Positions 1 to 8,467 are shown, counted from the first letter of the stretch. The stretch: 64,000 nt of DNA from Azorhizobium oxalatiphilum (GCF_014635325.1 NZ_BMCT01000003.1:310001-374000), one strand, 5' to 3'. Translations and numbers: made by a program. Notes: generated by a model not told the origin, from the sequence alone.

Positions 1-278
1 AGCGCGGCTTCCGCCTCCGGAGAGAGCGCCAGCGTCGCGAGCGCCGCATCGAGCCGGACCTGTATGTTCGGGTGTGCCAGCAGCGGCAGGAGTGCATGGC
101 GTCCGTCGCCCGGCCGCGTCTTCAATTCCGCCCTCACGTCGCGTAGCTTCTTGTGCGCGCGGTTATATGCGCCGTTCTCCATCCAGTCGTCTGCTCGCTT
201 CATCTCCAAGGAGAGTTCGACGAAGAGGGCGACGAGCTGGTCGGTCGGCAGTTGGCTGAGTTTCCGCTGGGCTTTCAT
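1..278 (-). CDS. DUF2019 domain protein, 3' end beyond the window
   Basis: Reading the minus strand from ATG at 278 gives an open frame of at least 92 codons running off the left edge. The product begins MKAQRKLSQLPTDQLV and contains MENGAYNRAHKKL, LKTRPGDGRHALLPLLAHPN and VRLDAALATLALSPEAEAAL, the usual pattern of DUF2019 (a small helical, HEAT-like domain of unknown function). A weak GGAAG lies upstream of the ATG. The last quarter of a typical DUF2019 protein is missing here only because the window ends. No function is known for the family. The gene is followed, on the same strand upstream, by the YbhB-like gene about 150 bp away. Confidence 0.75.
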   Translation of the reverse strand, partial: MKAQRKLSQLPTDQLVALFVELSLEMKRADDWMENGAYNRAHKKLRDVRAELKTRPGDGRHALLPLLAHPNIQVRLDAALATLALSPEAEAA

Positions 279-432
279 GTCCGCTTCCGGGAAGCTGTCC
301 GAGCTGAATGTGCGTCCAGCGATGCACCGTCCCCGATGACTGTATGCTCCTTGGACTTTCGCCCTTGCAGGCATCGTCTCCTTCCCGCTGCTCATATGCG
401 CAGATGATCAAGCATTCAGCTGGAGGGGGCGT

Positions 433-825
433 TCAGCGCAGGGGGAAGCGGCCTTCCGTTTCGGTCCTGGCGAGCACCTGGCCGGAGGCATCGAGCGCCT
501 CGATGGACCAGATGTAACGATGCACGCTCCCCGGCGGCGGGCAGGGGCCGGTATAGCCGATCGCGCCTTGCGCGACCTTGCCCTTGCCGTCATAGGCGAC
601 GGTCGCCCCGCCGTGGTTGTAGTTGGGGGCGTCATAGTCGCGCATGGCGAAGCGGAGACGCGCAGTGCCGTTGGGCGCGCCACGTATGGTGAAAGCTGGC
701 GATGTGCCGCTGCACGCTGGAATGCCGTTCCAGCTGAAGGAGGCCGAAAAGGCGCCTGCCGCCTGACCCTCCGACATCAGGACCGCCGACATCAGGGCGG
801 CTGCTTTCAAAGCTGTCTTTGCCAT
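433..825 (-). CDS. YbhB/YbcL-like PEBP-family secreted protein
   Basis: 130-residue product starting MAKTALKAAALMSAVLMS, a likely signal peptide cut near QAAG. The start at 825 is chosen over the upstream ATG at 849 because GGGAAG lies 8 bases before it and it gives a proper signal sequence. The PEBP signature is clear: a DYDAPNYNHGG segment (the family D-x-D-x-P ligand site), then GYTGPCPPPGSVHRY. PEBP/YbhB proteins bind phospholipid-like or small ligands; the bacterial role is poorly defined. It is shorter than E. coli YbhB, resembling the short periplasmic subfamily. It lies between the DUF2019 gene and a small secreted protein gene, all on the minus strand with gaps too large to prove an operon. 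Confidence 0.85.
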   Translation of the reverse strand: MAKTALKAAALMSAVLMSEGQAAGAFSASFSWNGIPACSGTSPAFTIRGAPNGTARLRFAMRDYDAPNYNHGGATVAYDGKGKVAQGAIGYTGPCPPPGSVHRYIWSIEALDASGQVLARTETEGRFPLR

Positions 826-859
826 GAATATCTTCCCGCTTGGGCGCATGCATTTTGTT

Positions 860-1159
860 CTACTTTACGAATTCGACGATGCGGCAGTCGTCGCCGCCGT
901 ATGCGTTGCAGAAGCCGAGCGCGCGCTTGCGCGCATCCTCAAGCGTTGTCCCTTTATCCCAGCCGCAACCGCGCGTTCGGCCCTTGGCGAAGGCCTTGGG
1001 CGCAGGGTTGCCTTGATATTTCAGATAGAGGCTGGTGCAACGATCGCTCATCCCCGCAGGCTGCGCCGTCGATGGATATGTCGAAAGTAAAAGACCGATT
1101 GCCAATACAGGGCACGTCGCCAGAACGGAAAATACAACGCCGATTGAGCGACGCATCAT
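860..1159 (-). CDS. Small secreted cysteine-containing protein, unknown function
   Basis: 99-residue product from tandem ATGs at 1159/1156. It starts MMRRSIGVVFSVLATCPVLAIGLLL, a signal peptide ending near STAQPA, followed by about 65 residues with cysteines in RCTSLY, RGCGWDKG, GFCNAYGGDDC. The pattern A-L-x-x-C-N-x-x-G-G-x-x-C-R-I-V at the end recalls DUF4189-like repeats found in alphaproteobacterial secreted proteins, but I cannot assign a family firmly. The frame stays open upstream to 1480 without coding character, so the signal-peptide start is preferred. A near-consensus sigma-70 promoter lies about 70 bases upstream (1224-1252). Confidence 0.65.
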   Translation of the reverse strand: MMRRSIGVVFSVLATCPVLAIGLLLSTYPSTAQPAGMSDRCTSLYLKYQGNPAPKAFAKGRTRGCGWDKGTTLEDARKRALGFCNAYGGDDCRIVEFVK

Positions 1160-1223
1160 CCCAATCTCCGAGACGCAAAGGTCAAGCCGGCTGTGAACAA
1201 TAAAATAAAAACCAATCAGTGAT

Positions 1224-1252
1224 TGTATATGGTGGTTATTGCCACCCGTCAA
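1224..1252 (-). promoter_or_regulatory. Sigma-70-type promoter with dyad in the spacer
   Basis: On the minus strand TTGACG (1252-1247), a 17-base spacer and TATACA (1229-1224). The spacer holds an inverted repeat GGTGG-6-CCACC (1231-1246 on plus), which could be a repressor site. It points toward the small secreted protein at 860-1159. Confidence 0.6.
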
Positions 1253-1447
1253 GATCGAGCTGGCTCTCTTGTTGCAGGGGGCGTTTTGTTCGGCGATCGG
1301 CAGTTCGGGTGCGAGAACTTGAGCCGGCGATATTTCGTTCGGTAGAAGATCGACGCGCGGCACCCGCCGCTTCAAAAGCTCCACCCCGCCGCAATTTTTC
1401 CCCACCCTCCGTCGCTTTCCCGCGCCAGAGCTCCCCTCGGGCGCAAC

Positions 1448-1475
1448 AAAAAAGCCCCGGCTTCCGCCGGGGCTT
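1448..1475 (-). terminator. Rho-independent terminator
   Basis: Perfect 9-bp stem AAGCCCCGG / CCGGGGCTT (1452-1460 and 1467-1475), followed on the minus strand by six T residues (A-run 1448-1453 on plus). It lies 28 bases after the stop of the minus-strand gene at 1503. Confidence 0.85.
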
Positions 1476-1502
1476 CTCACCCTCAGAAAACTGATCCCGC
1501 GC

Positions 1503-2606
1503 TCATCCCGCCGCGCGGCGCGGCACCTCTTCGTCCTCGTCCAGATCCAGCATGTCGCGGGCCAGCGAGAAGGTGTCGAGGGCGTCCGTCACCCGTTCGT
1601 CGTCGTCCGCGCCGGACCAGATCTGCGGCACGATGGTCCTGAGCGGGCCCGAGAACAGGCGGTTCACGGTGGCATGGTCGCCCACCCAGTCGGAGAAGCC
1701 CGCATGGCGGTTGTAGAGGCTCTGGCCGCCGTAGCGGGCGATCAGGTCCTCGAACCCCTGCTGCGCCAGCGCGGGCTCGCACAGGCTGTCCTCCAGCTCG
1801 TGATGGCCCATCTCGCACTGGCCGTGATAGATCATGGCATAGGCGCCGGCGCCGTAGCGCGTTTCCGTCATCGCCATGGCGCGGCGGGCGAAGCTCTCCA
1901 CGTCATGGGCATCGCGCCCCATCCAGCGCGGCATCACGCGGATGGCGTGGTTCTCGCACAGTTGCAGGTTGAAGCGGTCGAGCGCCCAGGCGGCCTCGAA
2001 GCGCGCCTGATAGGCGTTGAAATCCAGTCCCTCTTCGAGGGCAAGGTCGTAATTGGCCCGGTGCCAGAGCTGGCAGGTGCCGGTGGTGTCGGGCGTTGCG
2101 TCCAGCACCTGCCGGGCCATGGTCAGGTGGCGCTGCATGTCCGCCCACTGCTGGTCGCTGACGGTGTCGGGCAGGTCGGTGCCGCGCGCCGCATAGGCGG
2201 CCTCATGCAGGGTCAGGGCATAGAGGGCGGCGGTGAACGGCGTGGGGTGCCCCTCCCACGCGGCGCGGAAGGGGGCGAGCTTGCCGGCGACGCTGTTGCG
2301 GTCCTGAAGGTTCGCGGGCATCAGGCGCTGCAGCAGCATCTCGTGCAGCAGGAATGCGCCGGGCAGAACGATGTCGGCGCGGCGGGCCTCCTCATAGAGC
2401 GGCTCGATCTCATAGATGTGGCCGGCATCGCCCAGAGCGCTCACCCGCCCGGCCACCTCGGCATGGGCGCCCAGTTCCTCGGAAATGGGCAGGATGCCGA
2501 AATTGTACTTGCGCATGAGCCGCTGGTTCTCGCGGTCGATCTCGCGGTCGGTGCGGAAGTTCACGACGCGATCCCAGAGCGTGTCGAGCCACTCGGGCAC
2601 GGGCAT
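1503..2606 (-). CDS. Conserved hypothetical soluble protein, possibly DUF4034-like
   Basis: 367 residues from MPVPEWLDTLWDRVV. The start at 2606 is chosen because AAGGAG sits about 12 bases upstream; an upstream ATG at 2675 adds 23 residues without coding character. No signal peptide or membrane segment is seen. The middle is rich in helical, aromatic-containing segments such as QLWHRANYDLALEEGLDF, RVMPRWMGRDAHDVESFARRA and YAMIYHGQCEMGHHELEDS, with regularly spaced Ala/Leu suggesting an alpha-alpha repeat fold. The RxMPRW motif recalls DUF4034 proteins, but this is only a resemblance. The acidic C-terminus contains LDLDEDEEVP. It stands alone, with a terminator behind it, so context gives no function. 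Confidence 0.7.
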   Translation of the reverse strand: MPVPEWLDTLWDRVVNFRTDREIDRENQRLMRKYNFGILPISEELGAHAEVAGRVSALGDAGHIYEIEPLYEEARRADIVLPGAFLLHEMLLQRLMPANLQDRNSVAGKLAPFRAAWEGHPTPFTAALYALTLHEAAYAARGTDLPDTVSDQQWADMQRHLTMARQVLDATPDTTGTCQLWHRANYDLALEEGLDFNAYQARFEAAWALDRFNLQLCENHAIRVMPRWMGRDAHDVESFARRAMAMTETRYGAGAYAMIYHGQCEMGHHELEDSLCEPALAQQGFEDLIARYGGQSLYNRHAGFSDWVGDHATVNRLFSGPLRTIVPQIWSGADDDERVTDALDTFSLARDMLDLDEDEEVPRRAAG

Positions 2607-3082
2607 GAGGCAGGTCTCCTTCGCAGGGGCGGCCCGAAGATGGCCGGGTGGCCTGTAAAGCGGGTGCTCCGTCAAGATGTTCGAGCCGGTACGTATCGGA
2701 TTGGGCGATCCGGCGCGCGCCTAAGCTGGGCAAGGAAGGTAGCGGACGTCTGCAATGGCAAGCCGAAATGCTGTTCATCTCGCCATGACATGTGATTTTG
2801 GTGGATCATTACCTTCCCGTGTGTGCATGGATACCTTCCATGCTTGGCATAGGCGGCAAGCGGGCGAGGCGCGGACGCGCGCGCATCGCCACACGCGTCA
2901 CGCGCAATGACCTTTCGGCACCCGTTTCGCTGATCGGTGAATCAGCGGCCGTGCGAAGCCTGGAAGACTTCCATGTCGGGCGCCGCGAATGCAGGGCGCG
3001 CGGGAGCTTCCATCTTGGTAGCATCTTGGCTTGTAGGTATGTTGCTAGCGATCTATCACCACTTTCGGGGGAGTTACGGGGC
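2607..3082. other. Divergent intergenic region, no gene supported
   Basis: 476 bp between two divergent genes. Two short dyads are present: GCATGGA-5-TCCATGC (2825-2843) and CGCTGAT-6-ATCAGCG (2928-2947). No TPP-riboswitch core motifs (CTGAGA, ACCTGATC) were found upstream of the ThiE-like gene. An open frame from 2973 has one hydrophobic stretch but runs into the out-of-frame shadow of the next gene and is not called. Confidence 0.5.
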
Positions 3083-3736
3083 ATGCACCCGCATTTCGTC
3101 CACCTCTGCCCGCAAAGTCCGCTTATGCTGCCTTCTCCGCCCATCCTGCTCATCACCGACCGCGCCCAGGCGCGCGGCGACCTTGCGTCCATTCTCGATG
3201 CCGCCTTCGGTGCGGGTCTGCGCTGGGCGAGCGTGCGGGAGAAGGATCTGCCCGAGGCCGAGCAACTGGCGCTGGTGCGCCGTCTCCTGCCCATCGCCCG
3301 CACCCATGGCGCGCGCCTCACCCTGCACGGCACGCCCGCTCTGGCGGCCGAGGCGGGGGTGGATGGCGTGCATCTGGCCAGCGGCTCGGATGCCCGCGAG
3401 GCCCGCGCGCTGCTGGGGCCGGGGGCGCTGGTAGGCCTGTCCATCCATTCCGAGGCCGAGGTGCGGGCGGCCCCGCCCGAGGCCAATTACCTCATCGCCG
3501 CTCCGGCCTTCGCGACCGCCTCCAAGCCCGGCTACGGGCCGGCGCTCGGCCATGACGGCCTCGCCCGCTTTGCCCGCTCCACCTTGCTGCCGGTGCTCGC
3601 TCTGGGCGGTATCGACGCGGAGGCCATGCGCATCTGTCACAAGAGCGGCGTGTCCGGCGTGGCGGTCATGGGCGGGGTGATGCGCGCCGCCGATCCCGCC
3701 GCCGAAGCACGCGGACTGCTCGCCGCCTGGGGCTGA
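3083..3736 (+). CDS. Thiamine phosphate synthase / TenI-family protein
   Basis: 217 residues from ATG 3083, which has GGGGGAG nine bases upstream; ATG 3125 (MLPSPPILLITDR) would also fit the family length (about 200 residues) but lacks a ribosome site. The TIM-barrel fingerprints are in order: ILLITDR, WASVREKDL (ThiE R-x-K substrate loop), GVDGVHLAS, LVGLSIHS, FATASKPGYGP, LALGGI and GVAVMGG. ThiE couples HMP-PP and thiazole phosphate to thiamine phosphate; the related TenI/ThiE-like proteins may not. It is a stand-alone gene with no other thiamine genes nearby, so a TenI-like role cannot be excluded. Confidence 0.85.
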   Translation: MHPHFVHLCPQSPLMLPSPPILLITDRAQARGDLASILDAAFGAGLRWASVREKDLPEAEQLALVRRLLPIARTHGARLTLHGTPALAAEAGVDGVHLASGSDAREARALLGPGALVGLSIHSEAEVRAAPPEANYLIAAPAFATASKPGYGPALGHDGLARFARSTLLPVLALGGIDAEAMRICHKSGVSGVAVMGGVMRAADPAAEARGLLAAWG

Positions 3737-3853
3737 GAGGCCGCCCCTTCTCCTTAGTGATACGTCGCCCCTGTTGCGCCGCGTGTTGCCCTGCGCCTGC
3801 CTTCGCGTCCAGACTGGCCCCCGGGCGGTACGGTAACGGGAGCGGAGGGGGCC

Positions 3854-5548
3854 ATGGCGCAGCTGGATGCCGACGTGCTGGTGGTCGGGGCCGGGCCGGT
3901 GGGGCTCGTCATGGCGGCGGAACTGGTCCGCCACGGGGCGCGGGTGCGGATCATCGACAAGGCGGCCGCACCGTTTCCTTACTGCCGGGCCATCGGCATC
4001 ACCCCGCGCACGCTGGAAGTCTATGAGGACATGGGGATCGCCCGCCCCATGATCGACGCCGGCCTGTGGCTGGATGGGCTGCGGGTGGAGGTGAAGGACG
4101 CGGTGAGCCGCGTCCACCGCGTGGAACTCTCCGATCTGCCCTATGCCGGCCTCGGCCTCCCGCAGCCGGAGACCGAACGCATCCTCGGCGCCCATCTGGC
4201 CTCGCTCGGGGTGAACGTGGAGCGCGGCGTCGCCTTCACCTCCCTCACCATGGGCCGGGAGGCGGTGGACGTGAACCTCGCCGGGCCGGACGGCACCACG
4301 CGCACCGGCCGTTTCGCTTATGTGGTGGGCTGCGACGGCGCCCATAGCGCGGTGCGCCGGGCGCTGAACGTCGCCTTCGAGGGCGAGGCCTTCCCCTATC
4401 CCTTCACGCTGGGCGACGTGCATGCCGAATGGCCGCCGGAGGCCGACCTGCCGCGCGGCTTCGCTTTGCGCGCCATGGAGCTGCATGACGACGCCCCGCC
4501 GGACATGTTCATCGCCATTCCGCTGCCGGAGCGTGGCCGCTATCGCGTCTCCATGCTGGCCGAGCCGCTGCCGGAGGATGCGGCAGGCAGCGCGGACGGC
4601 GTCAGTCACGGCATTCAGGCCGAGCAGCCCGGCGTTTCGCTGGCGGCGTTGCAGACGGTGGCGGATCGCGTGATGGCCAAGCCGCCGAAGCTTTCGGACC
4701 TGCGCTGGTCCTCGCGCTTCCGCATCTCCATGCGGCTGGCCGCCAATTATCGGGTGGGCCGTGCCTTTCTGGCCGGGGATGCGGCCCATATCCATCCGCC
4801 CACCGGTGGGCAGGGCATGAATACCGGCATTCAGGATGCCTACAACCTCGCCTGGAAGCTCGGCCTCGTGCTGCGCCACGGGGCGGCGCCCGCGCTGCTG
4901 GACAGCTATGAGGCCGAGCGGCGGCCGGTGGCGCGCGACGTGATCGCCCGCACCACGGAGGAGAGCATCAATCTCGGCCGCCGCCGCACGCCGCCGAACC
5001 GCCTCGCCGATACGCAGATCCTGCTGAGCTATCGCGGCACGGCGGGGTTCCTGCACGCCGATGTCAACGATATCGGCGGCGCTCCGCCGGCCGGGGCGCC
5101 GGTGGCGGGGGATCGGGCCCCCGATGTGCAGGGGCTCACGCGCCACGGCCTCGGCTTTCCGCTGCGCCTGTTCGATCTCACGCGCGGCACTGCCCATGTG
5201 CTGATCGTCATGATCGCGCCGGACCCCGGCGTTCTGGCGACGCTGGAGGCCGATGCGCGGGTGCTCAGCACGGTGGGCCTGCCGCTGAGGGTGGTGGCGG
5301 TGACGACGCAGGGCGCGCTGGAGCATGTGCCGCTGCTGGGGCACCTCGCCACGCCCCAGCTGCCCCAGCCGCTGGGGCTGACGCTGGTGCATGATGCGGC
5401 GGGCGGCTTCGCCGAGGCCTATCGCGCCGCGCCGGGCTCGGCCTTTCTGGTGCGGCCCGATGGCTATCTGGGCTGGACCGGCCGCCCGTTCGATCGCGCC
5501 GCGCTGCGGGCGGTGCTGCCACGGCTGGAGCAGCCTCCGGAGGGCTGA
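3854..5548 (+). CDS. FAD-dependent aromatic monooxygenase (PheA/TfdB type)
   Basis: 564 residues; GCGGAGGGGG lies just before the ATG. The N-terminus DVLVVGAGPVGLVMAAEL is the GxGxxG FAD-binding fold (residues 6-25). A second FAD motif, GDAAHIHPPTGGQGMNTG, lies near residue 310, and NLAWKL follows. The C-terminal ~150 residues form the thioredoxin-like domain usual for class A flavoprotein hydroxylases of phenols and polyketides, ending in FLVRPDGYLGWTGRP. Such enzymes use NADPH and oxygen to hydroxylate an aromatic ring; the substrate cannot be read from the sequence. The gene is monocistronic in appearance, 117 bp after the ThiE-like gene. Confidence 0.9.
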   Translation: MAQLDADVLVVGAGPVGLVMAAELVRHGARVRIIDKAAAPFPYCRAIGITPRTLEVYEDMGIARPMIDAGLWLDGLRVEVKDAVSRVHRVELSDLPYAGLGLPQPETERILGAHLASLGVNVERGVAFTSLTMGREAVDVNLAGPDGTTRTGRFAYVVGCDGAHSAVRRALNVAFEGEAFPYPFTLGDVHAEWPPEADLPRGFALRAMELHDDAPPDMFIAIPLPERGRYRVSMLAEPLPEDAAGSADGVSHGIQAEQPGVSLAALQTVADRVMAKPPKLSDLRWSSRFRISMRLAANYRVGRAFLAGDAAHIHPPTGGQGMNTGIQDAYNLAWKLGLVLRHGAAPALLDSYEAERRPVARDVIARTTEESINLGRRRTPPNRLADTQILLSYRGTAGFLHADVNDIGGAPPAGAPVAGDRAPDVQGLTRHGLGFPLRLFDLTRGTAHVLIVMIAPDPGVLATLEADARVLSTVGLPLRVVAVTTQGALEHVPLLGHLATPQLPQPLGLTLVHDAAGGFAEAYRAAPGSAFLVRPDGYLGWTGRPFDRAALRAVLPRLEQPPEG

Positions 5549-5658
5549 AAAGACCTTCCCAAAGGGAATTTTCTTTTTACGCCAAAGCTTAAGCTTATAT
5601 TGCTGGCTATTGACTTAGATGCAGCCGGTCCGCATGGTCAACGTGAATAGCGTTCCAT

Positions 5659-6387
5659 GTGGGTTGCATTTTGGTTGCGACGGTCTTCCTTCACCTGCCG
5701 AAAACGGCGGGGACAAGCTTTCGTGCGGCTCTGCGGGCGGGCTTTGGCGAAGATCAGGTGACGGATTCGTTCGACGCGAGCGTGATGACGCCGGAGATGG
5801 CGGCGGCGATGGCGCCACGGGCTGTGGTGGCCGGTCACATCAGCATCACCGACGTCGAGCGCTTCTTTCCCGATGCGCGTCTCTTCACCGTTCTGCGCGA
5901 TCCCGTGGACCGCTGCCTGTCCTGGTATTATTACGCGCGGGTCTTCCCCAACACGGACCATGCCGATGTGGCCGCCGCCCATGCCCTCGGCGTGGAAGAC
6001 TTCTTCGCGGCCGATCGCGCCGTCACGTTCCGCAACATCTTCAACCGTCAGGTGCGCCAGCTGGGTGATCACGTGCTGAACACGGATGTGGACATGGACG
6101 CGGCGCTGGCGCGGGCCAAGGAGGTTCTGGCGCGCTGCGTGTGGATCGGCCGTCAGGAAAGGCTCGATGCGGACAGTGTGCGTCTCGGGCAGGTGTTTCC
6201 GCAGATGGCGGGGGTGAGGCTGGGCACGCTGAACGTCACCCCCGGCCGGCCCGCCGCGCGCGAGATCTCGCCGGAGCTGCGCGCGGCCGTGGCCGCGCAC
6301 AATCGCTACGACATGGAGCTGTACGCTTTCGCCGAAAGCCTCATCGCGGAGGCCGAGCGGCCGGCCCTGCACAGAAGAGCCGTCTAG
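5659..6387 (+). CDS. Sulfotransferase family protein
   Basis: 242 residues if the GTG at 5659 is the start; an in-frame stop at 5644 leaves little choice, and a TTG at 5671 is the alternative. HLPKTAGTSF (residues 12-21) matches the 5'-phosphosulfate loop and LFTVLRDPVDRCLSWYYY the 3'-phosphate-binding motif of PAPS-dependent sulfotransferases of the Sulfotransfer_2 type. FRNIFNRQVRQLG and a late IGRQERLD segment are also typical. It would transfer sulfate to a surface polysaccharide or lipid acceptor. The upstream 110 bp are AT-rich compared with the surroundings and may hold the promoter. The stop overlaps the start of a composite palindromic repeat. Confidence 0.85.
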   Translation: MGCILVATVFLHLPKTAGTSFRAALRAGFGEDQVTDSFDASVMTPEMAAAMAPRAVVAGHISITDVERFFPDARLFTVLRDPVDRCLSWYYYARVFPNTDHADVAAAHALGVEDFFAADRAVTFRNIFNRQVRQLGDHVLNTDVDMDAALARAKEVLARCVWIGRQERLDADSVRLGQVFPQMAGVRLGTLNVTPGRPAAREISPELRAAVAAHNRYDMELYAFAESLIAEAERPALHRRAV

Positions 6388-6487
6388 AGCATGTTCGGCT
6401 TGGATTGCTCCGCAATCCAAGCCGAAAAACATTCTCTATCAATAAGTTGGAGTGTTTCAGTGTTTCCATGAAACAATGAAACGCTCT
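6383..6487. repeat. Composite palindromic intergenic repeat, copy 1
   Basis: Two hairpins in series. The first runs from TAGAGCATGTTCGGCTTGG through GATTGC-TCC-GCAATC to ATTCTCTA; the second is GAGTGTTTCA...TGAAACGCTC. The same composite occurs inverted at 26926-27030, and partial copies at 19731, 24923 and 35278. It overlaps the sulfotransferase stop codon. Confidence 0.8.
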
Positions 6488-6522
6488 AGAAGAGGCGGCC
6501 GGGCACAAGGCCCGGTGCCGCC

Positions 6523-7725
6523 TCAGCCGCCGTAGATCCAGTCGTGTCGCGACAGCAGGCTGGGGCCGGTGGCCTTGATCACCATGTTGCGGGCGAAACG
6601 GCCCAGCCCCTTCATGTGATAGATGCCGGCATTGCGCCGCGCGCCCAGCTGGATGCGGGCGGTGCGCGGCCGGCGGATCGCCTCGTACTGGCTGAGCGCG
6701 TCCGGCGAGATGCCCTCGCGCCCCAGTACCTGCGCCAGCACGGCGGCATCCTCGATGGCCTGCGCCGCGCCCTGCGCCAGGAAGGGCAGCATGGCGTGGG
6801 CGGCATCGCCCAGCAGCGTCACCCGCCCCTGGCTCCAGCGCGGCAGCGGGTCGAGATCGTAAAGGCCCCAGCACAGGAAGGCGGGGGCATCCTCCAGCAG
6901 CGCACGCACCTCGGGAGCCCAGCCGGCGAAGGCCTTGTGCACCTTGGACGCGTCGCCCGGCTCGCTCCAGCGCGACACCGGCTTGTCCTGCCGCACGATG
7001 GCCACCACGTTCACCGCCGTGCCCGCCTTCACCGGATAGGTGACGAGATGGGCGTCGGGACCGAGGAACAGGCGCACGTCGGGCGAGGTGTCCGAACGCA
7101 GCGGAATGGTGGCGCGATAGGCCACGCGGCGGGCGAACACCGGCCGCACGCCGAGCCCCAGATGCTCGCGCACCACGGAGCGCACGCCGTCGGCGCCGAT
7201 CACCACGTCGGCTTCCTGGGCGATCAGGCTGTCGCCTTCCGCCGCCACGGCGCGCATGCCGGTGCCGTGCGGCTCAAGGCTTTGGAGGCGGGTGTTGAGG
7301 CGGATGTCGCAGCCCGCGTCCCTTGCCGCCGCCGCCAGCACGTCCAGCAGGTCGGCGCGGTGGATGACGAGGAAGGGCGCGCCGTGCCGGGCGGCCTCGG
7401 GGCCGTATTCGCAATGCGCGAGGCTGTCGAAGGTGCGGCCGTCGCGGACGTCGAGCGCGCGCGGGACCACCGCCACCTTCTCGATGGCGTCCAGCAGGCC
7501 GAGATCGCGCAGGTAGCGGGTGGCGTTGGGGCTGAGCTGGAGGCCGGCACCGACCTCGGCCAGCGCCTCGGCCTGTTCCCAGATGCTCACCTTCAGCCCG
7601 AGACGGCGCAGGGTGATGCCTGCGGCGAGGCCGCCGATGCCGGCACCGACGATCAGCGCGCTGGAACTGGCGGGATCACGCGCCGCGCCTGAGGCGGCGG
7701 CGGCTTGAGAAGCAGGATCAGACAC
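6523..7725 (-). CDS. FAD-dependent monooxygenase, salicylate hydroxylase type
   Basis: 400 residues from a GTG two bases after the stop of the upstream zinc-finger gene. The FAD-binding start ALIVGAGIGGLAAGITLRRLG (about residues 20-40) is followed by VVIGADGVRSVVRE (the DG motif) and VTLLGDAAHAMLPFLAQGAA (the GD motif binding the ribityl chain). Length and motifs match salicylate 1-hydroxylase / 6-hydroxynicotinate 3-monooxygenase relatives of UbiH. Substrate not deducible. The longer open frame to 7899 overlaps the zinc-finger gene and is rejected. Two-base spacing indicates co-transcription and translational coupling with that gene. Confidence 0.9.
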   Translation of the reverse strand: MSDPASQAAAASGAARDPASSSALIVGAGIGGLAAGITLRRLGLKVSIWEQAEALAEVGAGLQLSPNATRYLRDLGLLDAIEKVAVVPRALDVRDGRTFDSLAHCEYGPEAARHGAPFLVIHRADLLDVLAAAARDAGCDIRLNTRLQSLEPHGTGMRAVAAEGDSLIAQEADVVIGADGVRSVVREHLGLGVRPVFARRVAYRATIPLRSDTSPDVRLFLGPDAHLVTYPVKAGTAVNVVAIVRQDKPVSRWSEPGDASKVHKAFAGWAPEVRALLEDAPAFLCWGLYDLDPLPRWSQGRVTLLGDAAHAMLPFLAQGAAQAIEDAAVLAQVLGREGISPDALSQYEAIRRPRTARIQLGARRNAGIYHMKGLGRFARNMVIKATGPSLLSRHDWIYGG

Positions 7726-7727
7726 TG

Positions 7728-7976
7728 TCAGGCCGCCGGCTTTTCCACCCACAGGGCCTCTTCCGGCTTCGCGGTGCCGTGCTTGAGGGCCGGGTTGAAG
7801 CGATAGAGCGTGGAGCAATAGGAGCACACCGCCTCGGGATCGGAGCCGAGATCGATGAAAATGTGCGGATGGTCGAACGGCGGCTTGGCGCCGATGCACA
7901 TGAACTCATGCGCGCCCACTTCAATGACGCTGAGGCCGAGATCGTTGCTGAAGTGGGGAATGCCTGTATCCGCCAT
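7728..7976 (-). CDS. zf-CHCC zinc-finger domain protein
   Basis: 82 residues beginning MADTGIPHFSNDLG, with GAAGAGAG as ribosome site; a GTG two codons upstream is an alternative. The core IEVGAHEFMCIGAKPPFDH...CSYCSTLYRF carries the Cys-His-Cys-Cys zinc ligands of the zf-CHCC family, related to the mitochondrial complex I subunit NDUFS6. In alphaproteobacteria these small proteins are found alone and are thought to accompany complex I or act as zinc carriers. It is the first gene of a two-gene unit with the flavin monooxygenase. Confidence 0.88.
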   Translation of the reverse strand: MADTGIPHFSNDLGLSVIEVGAHEFMCIGAKPPFDHPHIFIDLGSDPEAVCSYCSTLYRFNPALKHGTAKPEEALWVEKPAA

Positions 7977-8158
7977 GGCCACTCTCTTCGCGGGTCCAAA
8001 TTTCGCCGCAGCTTAGAGCATGTTCCGCGCCGCTTGAACACCTCCCCCATGGCAGGATCGTCGCGGGACGGGGCGGGCGGGGGACCCGAGCCGCCACGGA
8101 TTGGCAGCAGGCCCCCGAAACGCTACGCTCCCCTTATCAAGGTATGGAGGTAGCGTTC

Positions 8159-8440
8159 ATGAGCGCCGGATCCCTGACCGCTTATGTGGAAGGCATTGCC
8201 ACTGACCCCGTGCGGGCTGCCGAATTGCGCGCGGCCCTGGTGGATGGCGCGGCGCTGACGGCCTATGCCGATGCGCGGGACCACTCCGTCACCCTTGCCG
8301 AGGCGGAGGAGCTGCTTCCGGCCTTCAGGGCGCTGCTGGATGCGGCGGGCGCGCAGTCCTTGTCCGATCAGGCGCTGGATCAGGTGAGCGGCGCGGGCGT
8401 GCGGCTCGTCACGTCGAACAAGGATATCGAGGTCGAATAA
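8159..8440 (+). CDS. Nif11-like leader peptide family protein (RiPP-precursor-like)
   Basis: 93 residues from ATG 8159, with TGGAGGT eight bases upstream (better than the ATG at 8144). The acidic helical leader MSAGSLTAYVEGIATDP... is followed by LSDQALDQVSGAG, closely matching the L-x-D-x-x-L-x-x-V-x-G-G/A end of Nif11/NHLP-type RiPP leaders. After it come 13 residues, VRLVTSNKDIEVE, with no Cys and only one Ser and one Thr. No maturation enzyme is adjacent: the neighbours are a zinc-finger/flavoprotein pair and two small membrane proteins. It may therefore be an orphan precursor or a leader-like protein with another role. Confidence 0.65.
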   Translation: MSAGSLTAYVEGIATDPVRAAELRAALVDGAALTAYADARDHSVTLAEAEELLPAFRALLDAAGAQSLSDQALDQVSGAGVRLVTSNKDIEVE

Positions 8441-8467
8441 GCCGGCCTGCTCAGAGCACGTCCGGCT

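Noticed and set aside
2607-3082. TPP riboswitch before the ThiE-like gene
   Set aside because: The conserved THI-box cores were not found; only two simple dyads occur.
3074-5392. 772-codon open frame on the minus strand
   Set aside because: Antisense of the ThiE-like and flavin monooxygenase genes; composition rich in Arg/His/Gln/Gly with no motif, a known artefact of GC-rich codon bias.
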